Program-made: the position numbers and the translations under genes | Notes under the pieces: generated by a model | The model's database searches: none | What the model was told of the DNA's origin: nothing | What the model saw: only the letters and a program-made list of their open reading frames with translations | DNA from: an uncultured Clostridia bacterium | GTDB taxonomy: Bacteria; Bacillota; Clostridia; Oscillospirales; Acutalibacteraceae | Length of the DNA: 39,411 nt | NCBI GenBank assembly: GCA_944376265.1 | Contig: CALWCD010000015.1 | Coordinates: 1-39,411, forward strand | Direction: 5' to 3' | Shown: piece after piece, positions 23,609-33,706 of the stretch | Position numbering within the stretch: the first letter of the stretch is position 1 | How the letters are laid out: every line of letters begins with the position of its first letter

Positions 23609-24165
23609 GCCTGCCGCCTCTCCCTCTGCCGGAAGAACTCCTCTTTCCGCAGGGAAAAAGTCATGTCATCGTACACCTTTCCCTCATGGCATCTCACTGC
23701 CCGCCGCAGCAGGGCCTCCCTGGTAAATCCCAGCTTTTCCAGCACCCGCTGGGAGCCCCTGTTTTCCCCAAACACCCGGGCGGAAACCAGCTCCGCTCCC
23801 GCCACGGAAAAGGCGTATTCCAGCAGGGTTTCCAGCGCCTCGGTCATCAGCCCGCGGCCGGCGAACTCCTCCCCCAGAAAATATTCCAGCATCAGGGAGG
23901 CCACCCCCTGCCGCAGGGAATCCTCCGCCAGGTAGACCACGCCCACCAGCTTTCCGGTGGCCCGCTCCTCCAGGTAAAAAGCCCGGGAGGACAGTCTGTC
24001 CTCCGCCAGCTGTTCCAGGGCTTTCTCCAGGGGGATAGCCTCCATGGGATTGTACCGCAGCACATAGGGGCTGTTTCGGATGCGCAGAAACGCCTCCCCG
24101 TCGGACAGGCGGCTGCGCCGCAGCACCAGCCGGGCGGTTTCCAACGCGCCTTCCACAGGTCTCAC
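23605..24165 (-). CDS. GNAT family N-acetyltransferase (RimJ/RimL type)
   Basis: 186 residues beginning near LETARLVLRRSRLSDGEAFL, the typical RimJ/RimL opening. Acetyl-CoA-binding region: EFAGRGLMTEALETLLEYAF. The C-terminal block has ENRGSQRVLEKLGF, also a family hallmark. The start is either the GTG at 24165 or the GTG at 24156, which is better spaced from the GAAGGGG. It acetylates an N-terminal amine of a protein or a small molecule; the substrate is not known. It lies in an operon with the DivIVA-like and CBS genes. Confidence 0.85.
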   Translation of the reverse strand: MRPVEGALETARLVLRRSRLSDGEAFLRIRNSPYVLRYNPMEAIPLEKALEQLAEDRLSSRAFYLEERATGKLVGVVYLAEDSLRQGVASLMLEYFLGEEFAGRGLMTEALETLLEYAFSVAGAELVSARVFGENRGSQRVLEKLGFTREALLRRAVRCHEGKVYDDMTFSLRKEEFFRQRERRQA

Positions 24166-24187
24166 CCCTTCCCGGCTGAAGAAGCTT

Positions 24188-24595
24188 TCACAGCAGCTGG
24201 GGGGAGGTCAGCTCCTCCATCTGCCGGATCAGCCGTTCCGCGTCCTGGGCCACCGCGTTCCGAAAGGTCTCCCGGAACTGCCGCAGCGCCTTGATGTCCT
24301 GGATCAGCTGGTCCCGTTCCCGCTCCAGCTCCTGGCACACTCTCCGCTGCCGCTCCTGGGAGGACTGCTCCTTCCACCGCTTCAAGGCGGCCTGAGAGGC
24401 TTTCAGTTCCTTTTCCAGCCGAACATTCTCCCGGCGGAGACTCCGGAGCTTTTCCTCGGTCTCCTCTCTTTCCCGCGTGTCCTCCTGCTGGGCCACCGCC
24501 AGCTCATCCAAAAACTGGTCCACCTCCGCCGCCAGGTACCATTTGCCCCTGGCGGAGAACGACGCCCTTTTCAGCGTCTCTTCCACGCGCTCCAT
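24188..24595 (-). CDS. DivIVA-like coiled-coil protein
   Basis: 135 residues. The N-terminal FSARGKWYLAAEVDQFLDEL resembles the DivIVA/GpsB lipid-binding head (F-x5-G-Y-x3-EVDxFLD). From residue 40 on, a long coiled coil of charged heptads (EREETEEKLRSLRRENVRL) continues. DivIVA proteins recognise curved membrane at division sites and poles; the small size fits a GpsB-like adaptor. Its start directly abuts the RNase M5 stop with no gap, so it is co-translated with the operon. Family assignment is by pattern only. Confidence 0.72.
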   Translation of the reverse strand: MERVEETLKRASFSARGKWYLAAEVDQFLDELAVAQQEDTREREETEEKLRSLRRENVRLEKELKASQAALKRWKEQSSQERQRRVCQELERERDQLIQDIKALRQFRETFRNAVAQDAERLIRQMEELTSPQLL

Positions 24596-25195
24596 TTACG
24601 GTTCCTCCTTTTTCAGGAACTTTTCCACTTCTTCCCGGCTGTACAGGGCGTTCAGCGCCTGCAAAAGCCCGTTGGCGGAAAGCCGCTCCGGCAGCCCCAG
24701 CCGCCGCTGAAGCTCCTTTCGCCGGGCGGCGCTGTCGGGTGTTCCCGCCAGACCCCAGGCGAAAAGGTCCGCCTTGGTAGCCTCCCCTTTTAAGCCGGGG
24801 CGTTCCCCCTTCTCGTCCTCCAGGGTGGCGCCGGCGTTTTCCAAAGCCCGCCGCAGGACGGAGAGCTCCATGCCCTCCACCCCCAGCTTCCCCTCCTTGG
24901 AGGGGGCTGCCTTGCGCCGCTCTTTGCCCAGAATATCCGGGATGTAGGCGTGCTTCAGCCGGTGGGGGGGAATGCAGGAGGACAGCTTGTGCCGGATGAG
25001 GAACCCGGCGCCGTCGCTGTCGGTGAGGACAATGAGTCCCCGTTTGTCTGCCAACTGACGAAGATACCGGAGCTTCTCCCGGTCCTTGAACAGGCCGAAG
25101 CCGCCCACCTCTATGATAACACCCTCCACCAGCGAGGAGAGTTTGATCTTGTCGTATTTGCCTTCCACCACAATGGCTTCCCTCACCCGGATCAT
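24596..25195 (-). CDS. rnmV: Ribonuclease M5-like Toprim protein
   Basis: 199 residues from the ATG at 25195, inside a longer open frame whose upstream part is the antisense-frame shadow of holA. The Toprim domain is clear: AIVVEGKYDKIKL with the catalytic Glu, then LIVLTDSDGAGF with the DxD. The C-terminal part (about 120-199) is the DUF4093-type region found in RNase M5 proteins. RNase M5 matures 5S rRNA in Firmicutes, cutting the precursor bound to ribosomal protein L18. The start overlaps the holA stop (ATGA). No 5S gene is in the window. Confidence 0.85.
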   Translation of the reverse strand: MIRVREAIVVEGKYDKIKLSSLVEGVIIEVGGFGLFKDREKLRYLRQLADKRGLIVLTDSDGAGFLIRHKLSSCIPPHRLKHAYIPDILGKERRKAAPSKEGKLGVEGMELSVLRRALENAGATLEDEKGERPGLKGEATKADLFAWGLAGTPDSAARRKELQRRLGLPERLSANGLLQALNALYSREEVEKFLKKEEP

Positions 25196-26247
25196 GACCG
25201 TTCCCCCCGGGCGGCCAGCAGCAGCTTTGCCACCAGCTCCTCCAGAATGATCCGCTGGTCCAGCCGGGAACCCTTCAAGGCCAGGTCCGCATCCAACAGC
25301 AGGTGCAGGCTTTCCCGCAGCACCTGCTGGGACACCCCCCGCCCGTTCTTCTGGGCATTGCGCAGGCGGAAATCCTTGCCCTTGTAGTCCCCGTACTGGG
25401 CGGCGGCCTCGCAGGTCTGGCCGCTCTCCAGGGCTGCCCGCACCCGGTACATGTCCAGGTAGGAGGCCCCCAGGGCCCCCACAATGGCAATGGGTTCCTC
25501 CCGCTGGTAAAACAAGGTGTCCAGCAGGGTGTAGGCCTTTTCGTACTCTCCCCCCACCAGGGCCTTGGCCAGCAGGAACACAGTGGTCTCCATGGACTTT
25601 GCCACCAGCTCCTCGATCATCTCCCCGGTGATCTCCGGCTCTCCCCGGCCCAGGGCAAAGGCGCAGAGCTTTTCCATCTCGTTGCCCAAAGCGGTCAGGT
25701 CCTGGCCGGCGTATTCCAGCAGTTTCAAGCCGTTCTGCCGTGAAAGCACACACCCCGCCTTCTCCGCCTCCCGGGAGAGATACCGGAGAAGCTCCGACTG
25801 GCTGCGCCTTTCGCAGAACACCACGGTGCCCCGCTCCTCCGCCTCCTTGAGGAATTTTTTCCACTTGGCGGAGCGTTTGCCGTCGAAATCCAGGGTGGGG
25901 TACCAGAACACCAAGGTGGTGGTCTCTGGGGAAAGCTCCCACAGCTCGTAGAGCTTCTCCAGGTCCTGAGAGTTTTTCGTTTCCACGTCGAAATCTGCCA
26001 CGCTGACGCACTTCCGGTCGGAGAAAAAGGGCAGCGCCTGGGCCGCGTCCCCCACGCTGTCCAGAGAGGACTCGTCGGTGAAAGCCTGGTCGTTGAACTC
26101 CGGGAACGCCTCTCCCGCCCCCCGCTTGATGAGCTGCCGGGCCAGGCGCTTTACCAGAAGCTTCTCCTCGCCCGCCACCACGAACAGGCCTCCCAGCTCT
26201 CCGGAGGCGATCCGTTTTTTCAGTCCCATCTCGTCCACAGTGGGCAT
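25192..26247 (-). CDS. holA: DNA polymerase III subunit delta
   Basis: 351 residues. The N-terminal GGLFVVAGEEKLLVKRLARQ is the degenerate AAA+ entry typical of HolA. LVFWYPTLDFDGKRSAKWKKFL follows in the middle domain. The three-helix C-terminal collar includes AAQYGDYKGKDFRLRNAQ and LLLDADLALKGSRLDQR, the most conserved delta-subunit block. It opens the beta clamp in the clamp loader. It overlaps the ComEC stop by 1 nt (TGATG) and the RNase M5 start by 4 nt, so it is embedded in a tightly coupled operon. Confidence 0.92.
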   Translation of the reverse strand: MPTVDEMGLKKRIASGELGGLFVVAGEEKLLVKRLARQLIKRGAGEAFPEFNDQAFTDESSLDSVGDAAQALPFFSDRKCVSVADFDVETKNSQDLEKLYELWELSPETTTLVFWYPTLDFDGKRSAKWKKFLKEAEERGTVVFCERRSQSELLRYLSREAEKAGCVLSRQNGLKLLEYAGQDLTALGNEMEKLCAFALGRGEPEITGEMIEELVAKSMETTVFLLAKALVGGEYEKAYTLLDTLFYQREEPIAIVGALGASYLDMYRVRAALESGQTCEAAAQYGDYKGKDFRLRNAQKNGRGVSQQVLRESLHLLLDADLALKGSRLDQRIILEELVAKLLLAARGERS

Positions 26248-28529
26248 CAGCTTTCCCTCCTTACCGCCACTTCTCCCTGGGAGTCAATCTCCACGGCGAA
26301 GCAGCCGTCTTCCACCGGCAGCACCAGGCCCTCCTGGGAAAAGGTGAAGCCCTGGCCGTTTTCTCCTATTATAGCATCGGTCTGCCAAACAGACAACGAA
26401 GAATTTACCCGGGTGTCCCCTTGGTTGGTGAACAGAAGCTGACAGCTTTGGCTGGCCGCCTGCTCCCACTCTACCAGCACCTCCTGGCCGTGGACGGTCA
26501 GCCGCAGCCCTTCCCACCGGGGCAGGATCTGCGCGGTGATTCCCTCCAGCACCGGGAAACTCTCCCCGGCCTCCCGGAACTCCAGAGCGCCCTCCCCCAG
26601 GGCGAGCTCCAGGTCCCGGCCCACATAGGCGTCCTGGGGCATCACCAGGGTTTCGGCCCCGTAGCTTTCCAGCACCAGGGCAGCTGCCTCCCGGGAATCC
26701 CCATCGCTGAGAGGCAGGCACAAAGTCTCCACCCGGGTCACATTGTGCTGCCGCAGGATCTCTTCCACCGACCCGGTCTGATACCCTCCGCAGGAGAGCA
26801 CTGCGGCCCTGCCGTTCTGGATAAGCACCACGCAGGACTGGTCCTCGGCGTAGGGCACCACAAACACCGCCTTATCCCGGTTCAGCCATCCCTGGAACAC
26901 CGCCCCGAACACCACCAGAACTGCCATGGCGCCCACCAGAAGCTTCCGCAGGGGACGGTCTCTTCCCGCAAGGCCTGCGGCCATCAGCAGCAGCAACACT
27001 CCCACAGTCACCACCAGAGCCACGCCGCTGGTCAAGGGCAGGAAGAGACCCTTCCACTGGGCCAGCAGGGCGGCCAGTCCCAGCAGCAGCCGGGCCATCC
27101 AGCCGGCAGCCCATAAAAAGGGCGCCGCCAGGGGAGCCGTGGCCGGAAGCAGGCTGAAAAACGCCCCGCAGAAGGACAGGTAGACCAGAGCGGTTCCCGG
27201 GGCAACCATGAGGAAATTGGCCAGGGGGAGCAGCAGAGGGAACCCGCCGAACACACTGATCTGCACTGGAAATGTGCCCAGCAGTGCCGCCCCTGTTGCT
27301 CCCAGGGAGGAGGCAGCGGGCTTCCACAGCTTTCTGGGCAGGCCGGTGAGCCGGTCTCCCAAAAACTTCCGGTACAGCGGACGGTACAGGGAAACGATCC
27401 CCAGGGTGGCGGTCACTGAAAGGGCAAAGCCCAGGTCCCCGCCGGCAAAGGGATTCCCGGCACAGACCAGCAGCACCGCCAGCCCCAGGGAGTTGATTCC
27501 GTCGGACCGGCGGCCGAAGGAATCCGCCAGAAGGAGCACGCCGTACATGACAGCGCCCCGGGTGGCGGAGGGCTGGAACCCGGTGAGCAGCAGAAAGAGG
27601 AACAGGCACATGGCTGTAAGCAGGTTTCCCACCGCCTTGCGAATGGGAAACCGCTTGAGGAAAAACTGGAGGAACGCCGCCAGCACAGTCATGTGCAGGC
27701 CGGACACCACCAGAATGTGAGACACTCCCAGCTGACGGAAATGCCCCATGTCCTCCTGGGAGATGCCGCTGCCGTCCCCCAGCACCATGGCTTTCAGCAG
27801 GCCTGCCTCCCGCCGGGGCAGGGCCCGGTCCAGCTCTCTGCCCACCTGACGGCGCAGCTCTGCCAGCAGCTTCCCCGGCGCCAGCGCCTGGGAGGTTTCC
27901 ACCACAATGCCCTCATACTGGGACAAGTACCCTCCCGCCTGGTACCCGTCCGCCAGCCGGGAACTGTACGTGGAATACAGCCCGCCGCCCTGGTCGAAGG
28001 CGTAAAAGGTGACGGCGCACTCCACGGTGTCGTAGGGCTCACACACAAGCGGCATGGAGGCGGACAGCCGCAGGGTGAAGGGCTCCACCTCTTCCACCGG
28101 ACCCTCCTCTTCCCCCAGGCCCACCACCTGGAGTTTGTAATAGTACCGGTGGTACTGCTCCAGAGGATAGTCCAGCACCTGGCCCCGGACCACCAGCTTC
28201 TGCCCCGCAAGGTTCTGGACATTCTGGACCTTCTGGGCGCTTAGGGCGTAAACTCCGCAGAAGCACCCCGCCACCGCCAGGGCCACCGCTGCCCAAAACA
28301 GTCGTCGGGAAAGAGAAAGAGCCTTTGGGATCACTCCCAAAAGCTCTTCAGACACACTTTCTCCGCCGGCACTCACACGGCTCGCCAGGAAAACCCGGCT
28401 GAGGGCCGCAGCGCCGGCCAACAGCAGGCACAGCAACGCCAGGCCCCGGGCAAACCCGGGTCCCAGCGCCCCACAGAGCACCAGGGCTCCGTAGGCGGAA
28501 AATCCCAGCAAGGCAAAGGGCCTTACCAC
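26247..28529 (-). CDS. comEC: ComEC/Rec2-like DNA-uptake channel protein with degenerate C-terminal domain
   Basis: 760 residues from a GTG at 28529, with no clear ribosome site and little spare space after the preceding gene. N-terminal membrane helices and a DUF4131-like soluble domain come first, including LVVRGQVLDYPLEQYHRYYY. The ComEC competence core then shows GDGSGISQEDMGHFRQLGVS, HILVVSGLHMTVLAAF and ATRGAVMYG. The last roughly 210 residues correspond to the metallo-beta-lactamase domain, but the metal motif HxHxDH is replaced (LCLPLSDGDSREAA), so nuclease activity is unlikely. ComEC moves single-stranded DNA across the membrane during transformation. comEC beside holA is a common Firmicutes arrangement. 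Confidence 0.9.
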   Translation of the reverse strand: MVRPFALLGFSAYGALVLCGALGPGFARGLALLCLLLAGAAALSRVFLASRVSAGGESVSEELLGVIPKALSLSRRLFWAAVALAVAGCFCGVYALSAQKVQNVQNLAGQKLVVRGQVLDYPLEQYHRYYYKLQVVGLGEEEGPVEEVEPFTLRLSASMPLVCEPYDTVECAVTFYAFDQGGGLYSTYSSRLADGYQAGGYLSQYEGIVVETSQALAPGKLLAELRRQVGRELDRALPRREAGLLKAMVLGDGSGISQEDMGHFRQLGVSHILVVSGLHMTVLAAFLQFFLKRFPIRKAVGNLLTAMCLFLFLLLTGFQPSATRGAVMYGVLLLADSFGRRSDGINSLGLAVLLVCAGNPFAGGDLGFALSVTATLGIVSLYRPLYRKFLGDRLTGLPRKLWKPAASSLGATGAALLGTFPVQISVFGGFPLLLPLANFLMVAPGTALVYLSFCGAFFSLLPATAPLAAPFLWAAGWMARLLLGLAALLAQWKGLFLPLTSGVALVVTVGVLLLLMAAGLAGRDRPLRKLLVGAMAVLVVFGAVFQGWLNRDKAVFVVPYAEDQSCVVLIQNGRAAVLSCGGYQTGSVEEILRQHNVTRVETLCLPLSDGDSREAAALVLESYGAETLVMPQDAYVGRDLELALGEGALEFREAGESFPVLEGITAQILPRWEGLRLTVHGQEVLVEWEQAASQSCQLLFTNQGDTRVNSSLSVWQTDAIIGENGQGFTFSQEGLVLPVEDGCFAVEIDSQGEVAVRRES

Positions 28530-28532
28530 AGC

Positions 28533-29072
28533 TTACTTGAAAAACAGGGGCAGGGGCTCCAGGAAGATGATGTCCGTGCGGTCTTTGGCGTCGCCCTCCG
28601 CCAGAACGCAGGCCTTGCCCACCACCTTGCCGCCGATGGCGTGGAGCAGCTCCTCCATGGCCGCCAGGGACTCGCCGGTGGAGATCACATCGTCCACAAT
28701 GAGAATGCGCTTGCCCTTCAGGTTCTCACAGTCTGCCTTGGACAGATACAGCTTCTGCACGTGGTCCGTGGTGATGGACTTCACCTCCACGTGGATGGGA
28801 TCCTCCATATAGGCCTTGATGCCCTTGCGGGCCACCACGTAGTTCCGGCAGCCGATCCGGGCCATTTCGTAGGCCAGAGGAATGCCCTTGCTCTCCGCGG
28901 TGACAATCACATCGTGCTCGGGACATTTTTCCATGAGAGCCTGGGCGGTCTTTTCGGTGATCTCCACATCGCTGAACATGACGAATCCAGCGATGTCCAT
29001 GTGCTCGTTGATGGGGCAGATGGGAAGCTTCCGCTCACACCCGGCAATGTTCATCTTGTACACTTCACCCAT
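28533..29072 (-). CDS. Phosphoribosyltransferase (adenine/xanthine PRTase-like)
   Basis: 179 residues from the ATG at 29072, which lies 8 nt after GGAAAGGAGG; the ATG at 29078 is only 2 nt away from that site. The PRPP loop RILIVDDVISTGES is complete, and IVTAESKGIPLAYEMAR is the conserved upstream segment of type I PRTases. The N-terminus resembles adenine-phosphoribosyltransferase-like proteins of Clostridia rather than bona fide Apt. Function is purine-base salvage or its regulation. The base specificity is not readable. The stop lies 4 nt before the ComEC start. Confidence 0.85.
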   Translation of the reverse strand: MGEVYKMNIAGCERKLPICPINEHMDIAGFVMFSDVEITEKTAQALMEKCPEHDVIVTAESKGIPLAYEMARIGCRNYVVARKGIKAYMEDPIHVEVKSITTDHVQKLYLSKADCENLKGKRILIVDDVISTGESLAAMEELLHAIGGKVVGKACVLAEGDAKDRTDIIFLEPLPLFFK

Positions 29073-29254
29073 TGTCATTTCCTCCTTTCCGCTCCCTCCT
29101 GGGAAAGCGGATGTAGTATCTCGTTGTCAACTCATTCCCATTTTCACAGCGCGGTGAGCAGGAACCTTAGGATGCCCCAAACCCGCGGACAGCGAGGTAA
29201 TGGTTTCCCGCGCTGGAAGTAAGCGAAACGCGCCGCGAAGCAAGCCGCCCACAG

Positions 29255-29281
29255 CGCGACTTGGGTCCAGCGTCACGCTGG
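29255..29281 (-). repeat. Third copy of the palindrome + CCCAAGTCGCG element
   Basis: On the minus strand the perfect palindrome CCAGCGT-G-ACGCTGG (29281-29267) is followed, after one base, by CCCAAGTCGCG (29265-29255). The layout is the same as in the two 29-bp copies after tRNA-Ala, but the palindrome differs. It overlaps the HIT stop codon. The rest of 29079-29254 is non-coding and probably carries the start region of the PRTase unit; TTGACA at about 29129-29124 has no good -10 partner. Confidence 0.6.
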
Positions 29282-29620
29282 GAAGGGCGGCCAGCCCATC
29301 TGGCGCTTGCCCAGCAGGTGGAAATGCAGGTGCTGGACCGTCTGCATGCCGTCTTTGCCGCAGTTGTTCACCACCCGGAAACCGTTCTCCAGGCCCAGCT
29401 CCTGAGCGATCTTGGGAATGGCCTCCCACACCTTGGCAATGAGCCCGCTGTTCTCCGGGGTAATCTCCATGGCGGAAGCCACGTGCTCCTTGGGGATGAC
29501 CAGTACGTGCACCGGCGCCTGAGGGTCCTGGTCGTAGAAAGCGATGACGGTTTCGTCCTCATAGGCGATCTTGGAAGGGATCTGCTTTTGGGCAATCTTG
29601 CAGAAAATGCAGTCATTCAT
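29273..29620 (-). CDS. HIT family (histidine triad) nucleotide-binding protein
   Basis: 115 residues from the ATG at 29620 (AAAGGAG upstream). The histidine triad HLHFH (H97, H99, H101) is followed by LLG, and the C-terminal GWPP is typical of the HINT group. The N-terminal CIFCKIA supplies a Cys pair (C4, C7) that often binds zinc in this branch. HINT proteins hydrolyse adenosine phosphoramidates, including aminoacyl-AMP leaked from tRNA synthetases. This fits its position 44 nt after alaS in the same operon. Confidence 0.93.
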   Translation of the reverse strand: MNDCIFCKIAQKQIPSKIAYEDETVIAFYDQDPQAPVHVLVIPKEHVASAMEITPENSGLIAKVWEAIPKIAQELGLENGFRVVNNCGKDGMQTVQHLHFHLLGKRQMGWPPFPA

Positions 29621-29664
29621 AGGGGATTCTCCTTTCTGAAATGGTCTGACTGTCTCACCGGCTG

Positions 29665-32295
<2,631 letters not shown>

Positions 32296-32346
32296 TGTCT
32301 TTTACCCTCTCTTTTTTCTATGGGGAGAATCCCCATTTTATGTTTC

Positions 32347-33369
32347 TCAATTGGTGGTGTACTGCCACAGAAGCTTCAGGGTGTTGTCCACCCCGTCCAC
32401 GTGGGAGCGCTCGTAGCCGTGGGAGGCGTACACTCCCGCGCCGATGAGCCCGTGGCGCACGTCGTAGCCGGCACGCAGGGCGGCTTCCGCGTCGCTGCCG
32501 TACCGGGGGTACACATCCACGGCGTAGGCGGCCCCGGCGGCCTTGGCGGCCTCCACCAGGGCGGTGGTCACGGCGTAGTCGTAGGGCCCGCCGGAATCCT
32601 TGGCGCAGATGGAAACCTCCCGCTCGGTGCACTGGAGGCCTTCCCCCACGCAGCCCATGTCCACGCTCACAAGCTCTTCCACGTCCTCGGGCACGGACGC
32701 CGCGGCGCCGTGGCCCACCTCCTCGTACACGGTGAAGTGGAGGTACACTTTCCGGCTGGGGGAAACGCCCCGGTCTTTCAGCTCTTTCGCGTAGGCCAGC
32801 AGAATGGCAGCGCTGAGCTTGTCGTCCAGAAAGCGGCTCTTCAGGTAGCCGGACTCCGTCACCACGGTGCGGGGGTCGAAGCAGACGAAATCCCCTTCGC
32901 AGATGCCCAGGGCCCGGGTGTCGTCGGCGCTCTTCACCGGCTGGTCGATGACCACTTCCATGCCCTGGAATTTCCGGTCCTTCCCGGCGTAGTCCGGGTT
33001 CACGTGAACAGAGGCGTCGTTGAGCTGCAAGCAGCCGGTATAGGTCCCCGAAAAGCGGGTGTAGATCCGGCAGTTTTCCGCCTCACAGTTTTCCGGCTGC
33101 AGGCCTCCCACCGGGGAGAGCACCAGCCGGCCGTTGCTTTTGATGGACTGGACCACCCCGCCCAGGGTGTCCACATGGGCCATGAGCAGCAGCCCACGGC
33201 CTTCCCCGCCCAGGCACACGGTGACCCCGCCCTTGCGGGTCTTTTGGGGCTGATATCCCAGCCGGGAAAGCTCCTCCATCAGGTAGTCCGCCGCCCGGTC
33301 CGTAAACCCGGAGGGACTGTCGATGGCGCAAAGGGCCTTCAGTTGTTCCACACAATACGATGTATCCAT
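32347..33369 (-). CDS. M42 family metallo-aminopeptidase
   Basis: 340 residues. Metal ligands of the family are in place: H65 and D67 in MAHVDTLGG, bridging D182 in FLDDKLSAA, the catalytic Glu pair E216-E217 in YEEVGHGA, and D237 in VDMG. The C-terminal ligand region is ASHGYERSH. M42 enzymes form dodecameric, TET-like particles that trim peptides in the cytoplasm. The start is the ATG at 33369, about 37 nt after the T-box terminator. Being first behind an alanine-type T-box and ahead of alaS suggests a role in supplying alanine from peptides; that is an inference. Confidence 0.92.
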   Translation of the reverse strand: MDTSYCVEQLKALCAIDSPSGFTDRAADYLMEELSRLGYQPQKTRKGGVTVCLGGEGRGLLLMAHVDTLGGVVQSIKSNGRLVLSPVGGLQPENCEAENCRIYTRFSGTYTGCLQLNDASVHVNPDYAGKDRKFQGMEVVIDQPVKSADDTRALGICEGDFVCFDPRTVVTESGYLKSRFLDDKLSAAILLAYAKELKDRGVSPSRKVYLHFTVYEEVGHGAAASVPEDVEELVSVDMGCVGEGLQCTEREVSICAKDSGGPYDYAVTTALVEAAKAAGAAYAVDVYPRYGSDAEAALRAGYDVRHGLIGAGVYASHGYERSHVDGVDNTLKLLWQYTTN

Positions 33370-33405
33370 ACCTTCATCCTTCTCTGTTTGTTCTCCGAAA
33401 CACGG

Positions 33406-33670
33406 AAAAAAGATAGGGCTTTTCCACCCCAGACAATGGGACGGAAAAGCCCGTGGTACCACCCAAATTGCGGGCAGAGCCCGCCGCTTTTTGTCCCGGT
33501 AACGGGGGACCGCCGTGCCGCTCTTCGCGGCAAGCGCCGAAAACGCGCTGTTTGAGAAAACAGCGGGAGCGGCCTGTTTCACCATCCCGACGGCCTTTCA
33601 CCCACCGGCCGACTCTCTGAAAAGGGCGCTGTGAAACATCTTCTCCGCGCAACTATCCACTATGTGATTG
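33406..33670 (-). promoter_or_regulatory. T-box riboswitch leader, probably alanine-specific
   Basis: The leader RNA runs from about 33670 to 33406. Seen in order: an AGAGAG stem I motif; a stem I distal region; a candidate specifier GCC (33573-33571, an Ala codon) placed after the GTGAAAC helix strand; stems such as CGCTGTTT/AAACAGCG and GCCGC/GCGGC; the T-box sequence with TGGT (33461-33458) in GGGTGGTACCACGGG; and a terminator GGGCTTTTCC/GGAAAAGCCC followed by a T-run. The TGGT bulge would pair with an ACCA tRNA end, consistent with tRNA-Ala. Uncharged tRNA-Ala would favour read-through into the M42 gene and alaS. The T-box itself is clear; the specifier register is inferred by analogy with glyQS leaders. 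Confidence 0.85.
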
Positions 33671-33677
33671 TACTCCT

Positions 33678-33706
33678 ATTATAGCCGTCCGGGAGCTGTC
33701 TGTCAA
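33678..33706 (-). promoter_or_regulatory. Consensus promoter of the T-box operon
   Basis: Minus strand: TTGACA (33706-33701), exactly 17 nt, TATAAT (33683-33678). This is a perfect sigma-A promoter. The TGA stop codon of the penicillin-binding protein gene lies inside the -35 hexamer. Confidence 0.92.

Noticed and set aside
25196-26011. N-terminal extension of the RNase M5-like protein
   Set aside because: The upstream in-frame sequence is an out-of-frame reading of holA on the same strand. The family start and the ATGA overlap place the true start at 25195.
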